Counted from the first letter of the stretch, positions 35,506 through 45,044 are shown. The stretch is DNA of 50,659 nt from an uncultured Balneolaceae bacterium (GCA_913057825.1 CAJXOW010000023.1:1-50659); one strand, 5' to 3'. Notes: generated by a model not told the origin, from the sequence alone. Numbers and translations: made by a program.

Positions 35506-35544
35506 AAAGCACCAAGAGAATTTTGGGAATAGTTGGGAAAGTAG
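35506..35544 (+). pseudogene. Relic of a PIN toxin 3' end
   Basis: 39 bases match the end of the toxin gene at 29969-30007 at 31 positions. The reading is KAPREFWE, stop, LGK, stop, against IAPRGFWESLKK. The bases after both stops are also alike (a G/A-rich run), suggesting a shared ancestral locus. Confidence 0.6.
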
Positions 35545-35604
35545 TCCGAAAAGAAGACATGCCGCCAGCCATTCGAAATGTATTCAGGATAATGTTGTTT
35601 GAGG

Positions 35605-35632
35605 AAATGTCCTGATTTAAATCCGGACATTT
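35605..35632. promoter_or_regulatory. Inverted repeat AAATGTCC/GGACATTT
   Basis: Eight perfectly paired bases at 35605-35612 and 35625-35632 enclose TGATTTAAATCC. It lies 61 bases before the SEC-C protein gene and could be an operator or a small terminator for read-through from the left. GGACAT also recurs in tandem at 47119-47158. Confidence 0.4.
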
Positions 35633-35693
35633 TGTAGATTTATTTGGTTAATTTATGTGTCTGACATAATCCTGCAAACAATCAACATCCAAA

Positions 35694-37349
35694 ATGAGCA
35701 ACCAACGATTCGGCATAACGCAGTTGAAAATCACCTGGGATAGTTCCCTGCTGGATCAAAAGTATAATGTAACGCCCGAGGTTAAGCGGATTATTCGGGA
35801 GATCGCGGGGGATATTGAAAAGGGAGAACAGCGTACGATTGATAAACTTAAAGAATATATAGAACGGTATCCCGACGTCCCGCAATTTAAGAATTTCCTG
35901 GAGCGAACGTATGCTTCGGCCGGGATGACCGACAAGGCGTGGGAGATGACAAAGCGGACTGTCCGGGAGCATCCGGAGTACCTGTATGGAAAACTCAATT
36001 TTGCCAATGTTCTGATCGAGCAGGGCGAGCCCGAACGGGTGCCGGACATCATCGGGGAGGAGATGAATCTGGCCTCGCTCTACCCGGAACGCGAGGAGGT
36101 TCACGTCGGAGAAGTGCTCAGTTTTTTCAATACGTGCATGCGCTACTACCTGGCCATCGACGACCGAGAGAGCGCCGAGCGATGCCTGGAGATCATGGAG
36201 GAGGTGGCGCCGGATGAGCGTATTACGCAAGAAGCCACCGATTACTGGTTGCAGTCATTCAGGCAAAGGGCGGAGCAGCGGTTTCGGGAAGAGCAGGCCT
36301 TTCGTCGCAATGTGACAAGCCGAAGCTATGATGTAAGCGTGCAGACCGACGAGCCCCCGTCGTTTAATCACCCTAAAGTGAACTGGTTGTATGAACATGA
36401 TTTGCAGATCGAGCGGGAACGGATTCAAAAATTGCTTGACCTGCCCCGGGAGACGCTGGTGGAGGATCTCGAAACGGTGATCGAAGACAGCATCCGCCGG
36501 TATGAATACTTCCAAATGATGGATGCAGATCAGGGATATTGGGACGAACGGCGATTCAGTTTCCCCATTCATGCGTTGCTTTTGTTATCTGAACTGCAGG
36601 CTGAAGAATCGCTCGAGAAAGTGTTGCGGCTTTTGCGGCAGGGAGAGGAGCTGTTGGATTTCTGGTTTGAGAACTTGTTCAATGAAATCATGTGGTCCGT
36701 GCTGTTAAAAATCGGATCGAATAAACTCGATCGGCTCGCAGACTTTGTCAAAGAACCGAACAATTATACCTTTGCCCGCTCTGTCATGGGGGATGCGGTA
36801 TCCCAATTGGCCCTGCATAAGCCCGATCGGCGTGAAGCTGCAATTGAGTGGTTTGGTGAATTGTTCAGGTTTTTCCTGGATAATATAGATGATGAGCGGA
36901 TCATCGACACTGAGGTTATCAGCCTGTTTATCTGGCAGGTTACCGACCTCAATGGAATCGAATTGCAAGAACAGATCGAGGACCTCTACGAAGAAGATGT
37001 GGTAGAAATAGGAATGGTGGGGACCTGTGAGGAAGTCAAATCCGATATGAAACGCGATGCTTATGTTGGGGGTAAACTTCTACCACTTAACGATATTTGG
37101 GGAGAATACGACAAGTTAGACGACATGCAGAATGGGGATTTCTGGCCCGACCCTTTTGATCAATTTCCTGAAGATGAGGATCTCACTCCGCCGCCACCTG
37201 GGAACCTCCCATTTTCGTCGTTGGGACAAAGCAGTTTTGATCCATCGGGCAACGGAAATCAGCCTTTTGAATCGGCCGACGAACCCGGCCGCAACGATCC
37301 CTGTCCCTGCGGCAGCGGCAAGAAGTATAAGCACTGTTGTATGGAGTGA
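35694..37349 (+). CDS. DUF1186-like helical-repeat protein with C-terminal SEC-C zinc motif
   Basis: A 551-aa soluble protein. The N-terminal 180 residues form TPR-like helices (EKGEQRTIDKLKEYIERYP, VREHPEYLYGKLNFANVLIE, YYLAIDDRESAERCLEIMEE). The middle (about 280-440) matches DUF1186: FSFPIHALLLLSELQAEESL, LLDFWFENLFNEIMWSVLL and NNYTFARSVMGDAVSQLAL. After an acidic Pro-rich linker the end is the SEC-C motif, DPCPCGSGKKYKHCC, which binds zinc and often contacts nucleic acid or ribosomes. An internally deleted exonuclease-like gene follows 33 bases later on the same strand. Confidence 0.85.
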   Translation: MSNQRFGITQLKITWDSSLLDQKYNVTPEVKRIIREIAGDIEKGEQRTIDKLKEYIERYPDVPQFKNFLERTYASAGMTDKAWEMTKRTVREHPEYLYGKLNFANVLIEQGEPERVPDIIGEEMNLASLYPEREEVHVGEVLSFFNTCMRYYLAIDDRESAERCLEIMEEVAPDERITQEATDYWLQSFRQRAEQRFREEQAFRRNVTSRSYDVSVQTDEPPSFNHPKVNWLYEHDLQIERERIQKLLDLPRETLVEDLETVIEDSIRRYEYFQMMDADQGYWDERRFSFPIHALLLLSELQAEESLEKVLRLLRQGEELLDFWFENLFNEIMWSVLLKIGSNKLDRLADFVKEPNNYTFARSVMGDAVSQLALHKPDRREAAIEWFGELFRFFLDNIDDERIIDTEVISLFIWQVTDLNGIELQEQIEDLYEEDVVEIGMVGTCEEVKSDMKRDAYVGGKLLPLNDIWGEYDKLDDMQNGDFWPDPFDQFPEDEDLTPPPPGNLPFSSLGQSSFDPSGNGNQPFESADEPGRNDPCPCGSGKKYKHCCME

Positions 37350-37382
37350 AACAATTATATTTCATCATAAAAATTAAAGCAG

Positions 37383-37664
37383 ATGCCCAAAAAATACGCC
37401 GCCTTCGACATTGAAACCGCCAAAGTGTTGCCGGCCAGCGCCGACGACCTGAAAAGCCACCGCCCCCTGGGGATCAGTTGCGCTGCATTGTGGTGTACCG
37501 ACCAAGACGAGCCGGAGCTTTTTTACTCCCAAACCCCTGATGGATCTCCCGCTCCACGGATGTCCCGGCTGCCCGTCGAAAAAGCCACTGAATTGCCCAA
37601 ACCCGATACCTTCTGGATGGATAATCCATGGAAAAGATCTAAGTTTACCGGATGGCTTGATTGA
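37383..37664 (+). CDS. Internally deleted DEDDy exonuclease-like protein
   Basis: A 93-aa frame. Residues 1-62 (KYAAFDIETAKVLPASAD ... SPAPRMSR) are almost identical to the copy at 47989. Residues 63-93 (LPVEKATELPKPDTFWMD ... KFTGWLD) equal the last 31 codons of that copy. About 140 codons between them are missing, with the join at a shared GG. D9 and E11 of the nuclease core remain, but the other acidic residues are lost, so it cannot be an active nuclease. The frame is kept across the deletion. Confidence 0.75.
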   Translation: MPKKYAAFDIETAKVLPASADDLKSHRPLGISCAALWCTDQDEPELFYSQTPDGSPAPRMSRLPVEKATELPKPDTFWMDNPWKRSKFTGWLD

Positions 37665-37761
37665 ATTTACGCGAAAACTACCAACGATGAAAAGCAACTA
37701 AATATTTAATCCCGCGAAAAAGCTAGGAATAGCCAAATGTTCCGGGGAGTATTACAAGAAG

Positions 37762-38598
37762 ATGGTTAAAACATATAACAATCCGTCGTTGGGAAGTCGA
37801 CTTATTTTATCTGATGAAGTGGTGGATCTCCATCCATATCAAGAAGAAGAGCTGTTTAAAATTATATGGAATCAATCAGGACTGCTCTCCTTTTATCTAG
37901 ATGATATTAAATTTTCACTGGAGAAGGATGAACTAATTTGCCTGACCTCCCTTCAGCAACCCGAATTTACTGAACTCAGTGAGGACTATTACATCCTCAT
38001 CTTTAATCGAGAATTCTACTGCATTCATGAGAACGATCATGAGGTCTCCTGTGAGGGGCTCTTGTTCTGGGGATCGTCGGACATGCCGGTTTTACAGCTA
38101 AATGACAGTGAAAAGGAAAAATTTGAATCTTTGTTTCAAGTGTTCCTCGATGAGATGGACACAAATGACAAAATTCAGGGCGAAATGCTGCGTATGCTAT
38201 TGAAGCGACTGATTATCAAAGCCACTCGACTCGCTCGGAAACAACAATTTCCAGAAGATATGAGCGGCACACAGACTGAGTTGATTCGACAGTTCAATAT
38301 TTTGGTTGAGCAACACTATAAAGAAAACCATCAAGTTAAATCCTATGCTCGAATGTTGCATAAATCACCTAAAACATTATCGAACGTGTTCGCTGCGGCC
38401 GGGCACAAAACACCGATCGAGGTTATTCATAATCGCATCTTAGTGGAAGGCAAGCGGCAACTGTTGAATACCGACAAAACGACGTCGGAAATAACCTACG
38501 AACTTGGTTTCCAGGAGCAATCACATTTTAGCCGGTTTTTTAAAAATAAAACCGGTGTTTCACCTACCGAATATAGAAAGAAGAAGGGGGAAATTTAG
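37762..38598 (+). CDS. AraC-family transcriptional regulator
   Basis: A 278-aa regulator. The N-terminal 150 residues form a cupin-like ligand domain. The C-terminal 90 residues hold two HTH motifs: QVKSYARMLHKSPKTLSNVF and TTSEITYELGFQEQSHFSRFFK, with the closing KTGVSPTEYRKK. It is followed 210 bases later on the same strand by an AhpD-like gene, a frequent pairing, so it probably activates that gene. The spacer is likely to hold the promoter and binding site. Confidence 0.9.
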   Translation: MVKTYNNPSLGSRLILSDEVVDLHPYQEEELFKIIWNQSGLLSFYLDDIKFSLEKDELICLTSLQQPEFTELSEDYYILIFNREFYCIHENDHEVSCEGLLFWGSSDMPVLQLNDSEKEKFESLFQVFLDEMDTNDKIQGEMLRMLLKRLIIKATRLARKQQFPEDMSGTQTELIRQFNILVEQHYKENHQVKSYARMLHKSPKTLSNVFAAAGHKTPIEVIHNRILVEGKRQLLNTDKTTSEITYELGFQEQSHFSRFFKNKTGVSPTEYRKKKGEI

Positions 38599-38808
38599 CT
38601 TGCACGTCCATTTGGGCTGAGTGTCCTATGCAGAGTGTGGTCAAGGGAAATATTGATAAACTTCCGGGAAGAGTAGTCATTCTTTCATAGGGATCCAGTG
38701 TGCATATTTGTAGTGAAATAAGATGGATCAACGATGGAGATTAACAAATTGCTTCATCAAAGATCTGAATGCACATAAACTCCAATAAAATTTATCAGGA
38801 TCATAATT

Positions 38809-39366
38809 ATGGAATTTAAAATCTATTCTAGCGATAACGCCCCGGAAGATTCTCAACCATTCTTGAACGCGGCCAATGAAAAATTTGGTTTCGTGCCGAA
38901 TTTGCTTGGCGAATTTGCCGAGTCACCGGCCGTATTGGAAGGGTATCTAAAGTTGGACGAAATTGTTGGTAAAACAGAATTTACCCCGGTCGAACAGCAG
39001 ATCGCTATTCTCGCTGTAAGCATAGAAAATGAGTGCCATTATTGCTCTGCTGTCCATTCCACGATACTAAAAAACCAGTTGGAGGTAGGTGCAGAAATCG
39101 TGGAGTCGGTACGGAAAGGAGGGCCGGTAGCGGATAAGAAGCTGAATGCATTGGTTAATTACGTTCGTGCAACTGTAAAACAGCGCGGCAATCAGGACGA
39201 TGCAACGGTTCAGAAGTTCTTGGATGCCGGTTTCTCAAAGCGTCAGGCCCTGGAAGTAAATCTGATTATTGCACTGAAAACAATCAGCAATTACACCAAT
39301 CACCTGGCCGATACGCCGTTAGACGAAGCGTTTAAACCGGAAAAACTGGAATTTTCGGTTGCTTAA
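38809..39366 (+). CDS. Carboxymuconolactone decarboxylase family protein (AhpD-like)
   Basis: A 185-aa protein. The AhpD-type motif ECHYCSAVHS places C76, C79 and H83 in the CxxCxxxH thiol-peroxidase site. The N-part (SSDNAPEDSQPFLNAANEKF, VPNLLGEFAESPAVLEGYL) is typical of the longer CMD family. It probably reduces peroxides with a thiol partner, fitting the glutaredoxin-thioredoxin reductase fusion on the opposite strand. A perfect terminator follows. Confidence 0.9.
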   Translation: MEFKIYSSDNAPEDSQPFLNAANEKFGFVPNLLGEFAESPAVLEGYLKLDEIVGKTEFTPVEQQIAILAVSIENECHYCSAVHSTILKNQLEVGAEIVESVRKGGPVADKKLNALVNYVRATVKQRGNQDDATVQKFLDAGFSKRQALEVNLIIALKTISNYTNHLADTPLDEAFKPEKLEFSVA

Positions 39367-39397
39367 CCCATAAGCCTTAACCATTTATTTAAAAAAC

Positions 39398-39427
39398 AAA
39401 GACCTGGGGAGATCCCCAGGTCTTTTA
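39398..39427. terminator. Rho-independent terminator, possibly bidirectional
   Basis: AAAGACCTGGGG (39398-39409) and CCCCAGGTCTTT (39414-39425) pair perfectly over 12 bases around AGAT, followed by TTATCC. It is preceded by AAAAAA, so the reverse strand also has a T-tract for the convergent reductase gene. Confidence 0.9.
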
Positions 39428-39502
39428 TCCTTTATAGTAAGGTAAAACCAAATCCCTTGATTTATTAAGTTTCCATTCTCATCGGATCTGCATGCTTATT
39501 GA

Positions 39503-40687
39503 TTATTTGTTTTTCATACGCATTAAATGTTCTTTGGCGCAATAGGAAGCCACAACGCCCTCCCCGGTAGCGGCCGCGATCTGGGTGGTCGCTCCTTTGC
39601 GGCAATCTCCCGCCACGAAAACACCCGGCACGCTGGTCCGAACAGATCCGGATTCAGTTACGACAAAACCATGTTCATCTCGCTCTACAAATCCCTCTAG
39701 AAAATCGGTATTCGGGGTTAAGCCAATGAAAACGAAGGCTCCCTGTGCCTCAATGGTCTCTTCCTCGTCGGTTTCATTGTTTTTAACTTTCACGGCATCA
39801 AGGGAATTACCGTTGTCGGAGAGAAATGCGAGGCTGTCCCGATTATACAGCGGTTGGATATTGTCATACTCCTGCATCTTGTCGATAGCAGTCGGGGAGG
39901 CGGAGAAGGATTCGTTTTTATTGACGATAGTCACCGATTTACAGAATTCGGCCAGATAAATACTTTCTTCAACGGCGGTATTGCCCCCGCCGATAACCAC
40001 AACGTCCTTATCCTTGTAAAAGGGGCCGTCGCAGGTAGCACAAAAATGGATTCCGGCTCCGATTAACTCCTCTTCCCCGGGGATATTAAGCGTTTTATAG
40101 GTGGAACCGGTGGCGATCACGACCGTCTTGCCTCGTACGGCTCCCATGTTGGTTTGCAGGGTGAAATCGTGTTCATTCTTGCTGATCTCGGTAACTTCGG
40201 ATCCTTGGCGAATGTCGGTGCCGTAGGTGCGGGTCTGATCGGCCATTCGGTTCATTAAATCCGGTCCGGAGATATCCTTAAAACCCGGATAGTTTTCGAT
40301 CTTATCGGTTAGATAGGCGTTCCCCCCGATATTCTGTTTTTCAAGAATGATGGTGGACAATCGTTCCCGCTGCGTATAGATTGAGGTGGTGAGACCGGCC
40401 GCGCCCGCCCCAACAACCACCACATCATAACACTCAACTGCGTCGGATTCATCAATATCAAGCGTTTCGCGCAACTGGTTATTGTCGGGGTTCGCGAATA
40501 TCGCTCCATCAATATCAAATGTGGGGATGATTCGTTTCCCCTCGTTCATCTCCTCAACTTTGGAGGCCGCATCTTCCTCTTTATCGATATCAATAAACTG
40601 GTAATCGATTTCATGCTTATCCAGATACGATTTGGCGCGTTGACAATCGGGACACCAATTGGCCCCGTACATCTTGATTGTTGGCAT
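39503..40687 (-). CDS. Glutaredoxin-thioredoxin reductase fusion
   Basis: A 394-aa protein. Residues 1-80 are a glutaredoxin domain with CPDC at C12-C15 (YGANWCPDCQRAK) and the RIIPTFDIDGAIF cis-proline segment. Residues 88-394 are a low-molecular-weight thioredoxin reductase: FAD site GAGAAGLTTSIYTQRE, redox pair C216/C219 (FCATCDGPF), NADPH site GGGNTAVEES and the FAD-closing VPGVFVAGDCRKG. The protein can pass electrons from NADPH through the disulfide to its own Grx domain. It converges with the AhpD-like gene and lies near a second CMD gene, suggesting a peroxide-defence group. Confidence 0.92.
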   Translation of the reverse strand: MPTIKMYGANWCPDCQRAKSYLDKHEIDYQFIDIDKEEDAASKVEEMNEGKRIIPTFDIDGAIFANPDNNQLRETLDIDESDAVECYDVVVVGAGAAGLTTSIYTQRERLSTIILEKQNIGGNAYLTDKIENYPGFKDISGPDLMNRMADQTRTYGTDIRQGSEVTEISKNEHDFTLQTNMGAVRGKTVVIATGSTYKTLNIPGEEELIGAGIHFCATCDGPFYKDKDVVVIGGGNTAVEESIYLAEFCKSVTIVNKNESFSASPTAIDKMQEYDNIQPLYNRDSLAFLSDNGNSLDAVKVKNNETDEEETIEAQGAFVFIGLTPNTDFLEGFVERDEHGFVVTESGSVRTSVPGVFVAGDCRKGATTQIAAATGEGVVASYCAKEHLMRMKNK

Positions 40688-40898
40688 ATTAGAAGGATTT
40701 TTTATTCTATATTATATGTTATTTAAATTGTTTTTTAACATGACCGACATCATCTTCAACTAAAAATTAGCTTTAATGTGTTATTCGATGAAGTTCATTA
40801 ATTGCAAGGGATTTTTATTTAACAATACATCGTATTTAGACAGATATTTTTAAGCGTTTCAGATAATGCCGGTCGTATGAAGAGACGTTTTATGATTT

Positions 40899-41012
40899 TT
40901 ATATGGGTTCGGTCTCTTGCAGCGGATCGTATTCCATCAGCGTGGCTTGCTTCGGATGACTAACGATATTCTCTACTTTTTTACGTAAATATCCCCTGTG
41001 TTGTAAAGCCAT
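40899..41012 (-). CDS. Possible 37-aa small protein after the CMD pseudogene
   Basis: A short frame opens with ATG 6 bases after the CMD stop and in the same frame (MALQHRGYLRKKVENIV, QATLMEYDPLQETEPI, stop). Its composition looks protein-like, but no family or clear ribosome site is seen. It could be a small partner protein or chance. Confidence 0.3.
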   Translation of the reverse strand: MALQHRGYLRKKVENIVSHPKQATLMEYDPLQETEPI

Positions 41013-41018
41013 ATTAAA

Positions 41019-41332
41019 TTATTCAGAGCCGAGCAATCGTTCATAGTCTTCTTTCATCCAAACGAGTAGTGTGCTGCTTGAGATCAGGGAAGTAATCATG
41101 AATGTTTTGGCAATTTGCTCCTCTGAGACCCCTGATATTTGGCTTTTTGTATATGGGCCTTGGTGCAGTGCGGACATCGGCCCACCGTGGAAGCGGCAGC
41201 CGCAATAAGCTCCTTCGTTAGCCGGTCCAATTCTCCGGAATCATACACCGAATTATGGAACTCTTCCCATTTTTCCGCCATTTCGGGAGCCAACGATTGA
41301 AACCAGCTTTGATTTGCAGCTTGTGAACTCAT
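41019..41332 (-). pseudogene. AhpD-like carboxymuconolactone decarboxylase, frameshifted
   Basis: The first 67 codons are normal (MAEKWEEFHNSVYDSGELD, KELIAAAASTVGRCPHCTKAH with C53/C56/H60). A one-base loss in a G4 run (plus-strand C4 at 41129-41132) then shifts the frame to a stop at 41096. Restoring one base gives QGVSEEQIAKTFMITSLISS, STLLVWMKEDYERLLGSE and a TAA at 41019-41021, the expected length of about 105 aa. It is a recent pseudogene or a sequencing error. It lies beside a redox fusion and a second CMD gene. Confidence 0.8.
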
Positions 41333-41406
41333 AATATTTTTTTTGAGGGTTAGAAGTCGGTATTATCTTTTTGGATATCGATGATGATCGATAATAAAGA
41401 ATAGAT

Positions 41407-43602
41407 TTATTGCGATTTTTGGTCCAGCAGACGATATTTCTCAATCAGGACTTTGGCCATAATGGAATCCCAGATGTAGTTGCGAGGGGAATTAATTACG
41501 CTGTAGTCCGGACTGAACGATTCCCAGAAGTTGTGATTTTTTCGGAGCTGGGTGACCACCGCCTTGGTCATTTTATCCGCCAGCGTAATCGCTTCTTTAT
41601 TATATCCATAATTCATAAGTCCGTCCATCACCATATAATCCCACAGGAGCCAAACCGGCCCGTTCCACTTGCAGCATTGATCTACATACGCGCTGTAATG
41701 GGGGTCGGAGGCTGAAAGCGTTGGCACACCGTATTTACGCCAGAAGGTGGAGGTATCTGTCAAATGCTTATTGACGAGTACTTCGGCCCGATCCTTCGGA
41801 GCGACCTCGGCCCAGAGCGAAAGAAATCCGATGATCTCCTTACGCTTCAAGTTGCGTGTTTTAAACTGGAACTCGTGGGTTTGTTTGTCGATGTGATAGT
41901 AAAATTGATCTTCCTCGCTCCACATTGTTTCGTTGATGAGATCGGCAATGTGGCTCGCTTGTTTTTTCCACTGGTTGGCTTCCTGCGTCTTACCCAGCTC
42001 CCGGGCCATTTTTTCCAGGTAATGCATTTCATTAACCACCATCAAAGACAGGTCCAGGTCCTCCAGCTCATCGGATATATCCTCTTTATCCACATCGAGT
42101 TGCCGTTCTTCCGAAACCTGGAAAATAACGTTGTACCAGTCCCGGACGTTTTCAATCAGTCCGTACGGACCCCATTCAAAGAGTCGGTCGCTATCATCGT
42201 CGCGGTTTTTTTCCAGCCATCTGACATAGGAAGCCCCGGTCCGATATGCAACGCGTAAAAACTCCTTGTTTTGGGTGACCTCATACATCTCCCAGTTGAT
42301 CCATGAGTAGAACGGAGCTGAGGTGGTGGGTTCTCCTTTGTGGGGATACGTTTGAGGTCCGCGGGGGCCGTGACGGTAGGCGATGAGTCCGTCTTCGCCC
42401 TGCTGTTCCATATACACGCGTTGGGAGCCCTCCGCCGACTTGGCATCCAGGTAGACGTAGGGGATCATGCTGAGTGATTCGTGCAGGACCTGGTGGCCGT
42501 GACCCCACCCCCATTTGGGATTGCGTGAGAAAACATAAAAATTATGGCTTGTTTTACCGCTCGGTGGCATCATGTTTCCGCGAGCAAGGTTGAAAGCGCC
42601 GAGATAGACCAGCTTTTCGGCCTCGGTTTCGAAATCGAGGCGGGGCACGGATGAAAAAAGTTCAACGTTGCGATCGGTGTGGGGCTGAAGTCGTTCTGAT
42701 TTCAAACGTTTCATTTGTTTGACGGCATCGGCCACGGGTTCTGAAACACCCTGACTGGTGCGTATATAGCGGACGGTCTCGGATTCTCCCGGGGCCAGTT
42801 CAAAACGATGCTGCAATACGACGCGATCGATTTGTCCGTCGGACTCGTTGTTCAGTTCTACATTTTCACGGTCTGAAATAATGCGATTAAAAGCCGACAG
42901 CCCTTCTTTGTAAATCCCGTGACTGTGCGGGTCTTTATTTATAGCAAAAAGATCATGCCACTCAGTCGGATAGGGGTAGCCTTTATAGAGATTGCTGGTG
43001 ACCCGCTTTCTTGTTTCTTTCCGATAGGTCTGAAATCCGTTGAGGTCCGACCGATACCGATTGGCAAGAAATACATTCGAAGAGTAGGTGAACGTGGGAT
43101 AAAGATCGATAGTCAGCGAGTCGTTGCCCGTATTTGTGATATGCATCTCAACCAGCGCCGATTTGGAGGAGTAGACGAAAAACGTTTCCTCCACTTTAAC
43201 CTTGTTGAATGGCATATATTCGAGCAGGGCCATATCCGGAAAGGAGGCCGTCACCACCGGTCGTTTGTGGTACTCACTCATTTGATCCACGATCACTTTA
43301 TTGATCCGCCATACGGCATAAATGGAGCCGGCGTGATCACTGCTATAGTTCAGCGGGTTTTCGTCCGTATAATAATCCATCTTATAAGCTTTATCGCCAT
43401 ACAGCCGGGAGCGTTCCATGGCGGCTGCATAGGTCGTGTATAAAGGATCATCAGACTGAGCATCCAGGGTAAGGAATGGATCGGACACCTCTGGTTGTTG
43501 AGCGGAAACGGTGGAAAGTGGACAAATTCCCATCGCAATAATAAGAGCAATGGATAGCAACAGAGAATGAAAATCTCTACCGTTCGGTATTAATTTCTGC
43601 AT
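41407..43602 (-). CDS. Secreted glycosidase with (alpha/alpha)6 barrel (GH63/MGH1-like)
   Basis: A 731-aa exported protein whose signal peptide ends near VSA-QQP (residue 35). The N-terminal beta-sandwich spans about 36-300. The barrel (about 310-725) has GHGHQVLHESLSMIPYVYLD, SAPFYSWINWEMYEVTQN, GPYGLIENVRDWYN, LSLMVVNEMHYLEKMA, MWSEEDQFYYHID, KWNGPVWLLWDYMVMDGL and NFWESFSPDYSV, all seen in GH63 and mannosylglycerate-hydrolase-like enzymes. It probably trims alpha-glucosides or mannosides in the periplasm. No sugar transporter is next to it. Confidence 0.82.
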   Translation of the reverse strand: MQKLIPNGRDFHSLLLSIALIIAMGICPLSTVSAQQPEVSDPFLTLDAQSDDPLYTTYAAAMERSRLYGDKAYKMDYYTDENPLNYSSDHAGSIYAVWRINKVIVDQMSEYHKRPVVTASFPDMALLEYMPFNKVKVEETFFVYSSKSALVEMHITNTGNDSLTIDLYPTFTYSSNVFLANRYRSDLNGFQTYRKETRKRVTSNLYKGYPYPTEWHDLFAINKDPHSHGIYKEGLSAFNRIISDRENVELNNESDGQIDRVVLQHRFELAPGESETVRYIRTSQGVSEPVADAVKQMKRLKSERLQPHTDRNVELFSSVPRLDFETEAEKLVYLGAFNLARGNMMPPSGKTSHNFYVFSRNPKWGWGHGHQVLHESLSMIPYVYLDAKSAEGSQRVYMEQQGEDGLIAYRHGPRGPQTYPHKGEPTTSAPFYSWINWEMYEVTQNKEFLRVAYRTGASYVRWLEKNRDDDSDRLFEWGPYGLIENVRDWYNVIFQVSEERQLDVDKEDISDELEDLDLSLMVVNEMHYLEKMARELGKTQEANQWKKQASHIADLINETMWSEEDQFYYHIDKQTHEFQFKTRNLKRKEIIGFLSLWAEVAPKDRAEVLVNKHLTDTSTFWRKYGVPTLSASDPHYSAYVDQCCKWNGPVWLLWDYMVMDGLMNYGYNKEAITLADKMTKAVVTQLRKNHNFWESFSPDYSVINSPRNYIWDSIMAKVLIEKYRLLDQKSQ

Positions 43603-44305
43603 GATATGGTTTTTAACCTCGTAAGATATTTGGCATTAGCGGCATGCTCCAATGTATAAGATGATTTGAACGTAGCAAGTATTACTTTTTCAGAAATTTG
43701 AGTAAAACTCATTCGGTTTTCTGATCAATGGTTCTGTAATTAAACACCATCGTCTAAGTACTAACGGGATTATATATTGAGTATACGGAAAAAGGCAATT
43801 TACAGATAAAATAGACACACCGATCAATGTCCAATTTGCCTGATATTATTAATTTGGTTGCAAGTTATAGATAAAATACCAAGTTTATATATACAATATA
43901 GTTCGGATTATTTACAGGTTAAGATCAAGGCTGAAAGAGATTGGTTATCATTAAAGGATGAAGGATTAGACCACGCAGGGGATCTGTTTGGCCCGTAATG
44001 GTGGATGTTATTGCTTGAGGATTGTGACTGTAGGAAAGTGTTTGGTATCCTGCCGGGGGCTGTAGCTTCGGCAAATGGTACGTGGTTTCAGAAGGACCCG
44101 AAGAGAGGCCTTATAATCGTTTGCATTTTTTCGTATCAGGCAAGTGATAGAAGAGCGGTATGTAGAGGTGCGCGATGACGAAGCGGACCTCGCTCCCTGT
44201 ACTTGCCGGTACGGTACGACCTGAATTTCATGACTGGATCATACATTTACATAGCGACAGCCTTAAACCATGATATGTCTTATGACTAAGATCAAGAGAA
44301 CTACC
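43603..44305. other. 703-base region without recognised gene
   Basis: The left half is AT-rich and must hold the promoter of the glycosidase gene. The right half (about 43970-44230) is richer in GC and looks like decayed coding sequence, but no frame or family could be recognised. The lost 3' end of the truncated VapC could have been here; no match to a VapC C-terminus was found. Confidence 0.5.
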
Positions 44306-44611
44306 TCAACCCTGAAAAGTGCCAGCCACCCGGTTATCCGGGGGAACGCCTTTCGATCGCAGAAAACGAAAATTGGATGCGGCTTTAATAGCCAGCGCCT
44401 TCCCGCCCAGATGAACGCAATCTAACGGATCCAGCGCCTGCCGGGCCAATCTAAACTCTTGATCACGATCAAAACCCTGCAGAATTTCAGTGAGAATAAT
44501 ATCCCCGATGAGAACGGTTCGCTCTGAAAGCAGTTGGTGGAGGCTATCCGTTTGTTTGTTGACTACGCCATTGAAATAGTCAATCCATACGCTGGTATCT
44601 ACTAAAATCAC
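44306..44611 (-). CDS. vapC: VapC-like PIN toxin, truncated at the C-terminus
   Basis: A 101-aa frame. It starts with the PIN motif MILVDTSVWIDYFNG and has IILTEILQGF and ALDPLDCVHLGGKALAIKAA. After FLRSKGV the family continues with the Arg/Thr-rich loop and the last acidic residues (DxxIAA ... HNDRDF), but here the frame reads PPDNRVAGTFQG and stops. The last two acidic residues of the active site are absent, so the toxin is probably inactive. It overlaps vapB by 4 bases. Confidence 0.82.
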   Translation of the reverse strand: MILVDTSVWIDYFNGVVNKQTDSLHQLLSERTVLIGDIILTEILQGFDRDQEFRLARQALDPLDCVHLGGKALAIKAASNFRFLRSKGVPPDNRVAGTFQG

Positions 44612-44805
44612 TGTTTGTCAGACCTCAGAGCTTCCAAATCCCCTTCCCAGTGCAATTTTCCGCGCAAGTCTTTGATGCTTTCCTGCTTTTTGCGCTGAAC
44701 TAACAATTTCAATCCTTCCTGCACGGCAGCCTTTTTTGTTTTTAATCCGCTTACTTTCAACGCTTCATCCATCAAGTCATCATCGATTACTATATTTGTT
44801 CGCAT
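44608..44805 (-). CDS. vapB: VapB-type antitoxin
   Basis: A 65-aa ribbon-helix-helix protein of the type II VapB group: MRTNIVIDDDLMDEALKVSGLKTKKAAVQEGLKLLVQRKKQ, with tail LRGKLHWEGDLEALRSDK. It overlaps the truncated vapC by 4 bases. It looks intact and could still repress its promoter or neutralise related toxins. Confidence 0.9.
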   Translation of the reverse strand: MRTNIVIDDDLMDEALKVSGLKTKKAAVQEGLKLLVQRKKQESIKDLRGKLHWEGDLEALRSDKQ

Positions 44806-45044
44806 AACGCTATAGGGATAGTGAATGTGTATTTTTTATCAATCTATACACATAACTTGTAAAATCCTAATTTGTTGTGCGTCTGTTCGTCCGGTTCCAA
44901 GTGACAATAGATCGTACCTGGACCAGAATATATAGCTTTTCTATATAGATTGATCCCGGCTTTAATCCTTACACCTGACGGAAGTGTAAAGGTGATTAGG
45001 GGGTTGTTAAGGAAGATTTGATAGGAGTGATAATTAATTTATTG

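Noticed and set aside
35506..35544. A selenocysteine or recoded PIN toxin, because the TAG lies in a conserved Trp-Glu-stop context.
   Set aside because: The relic has no upstream coding part and a second stop follows; a decayed fragment is the simpler reading.
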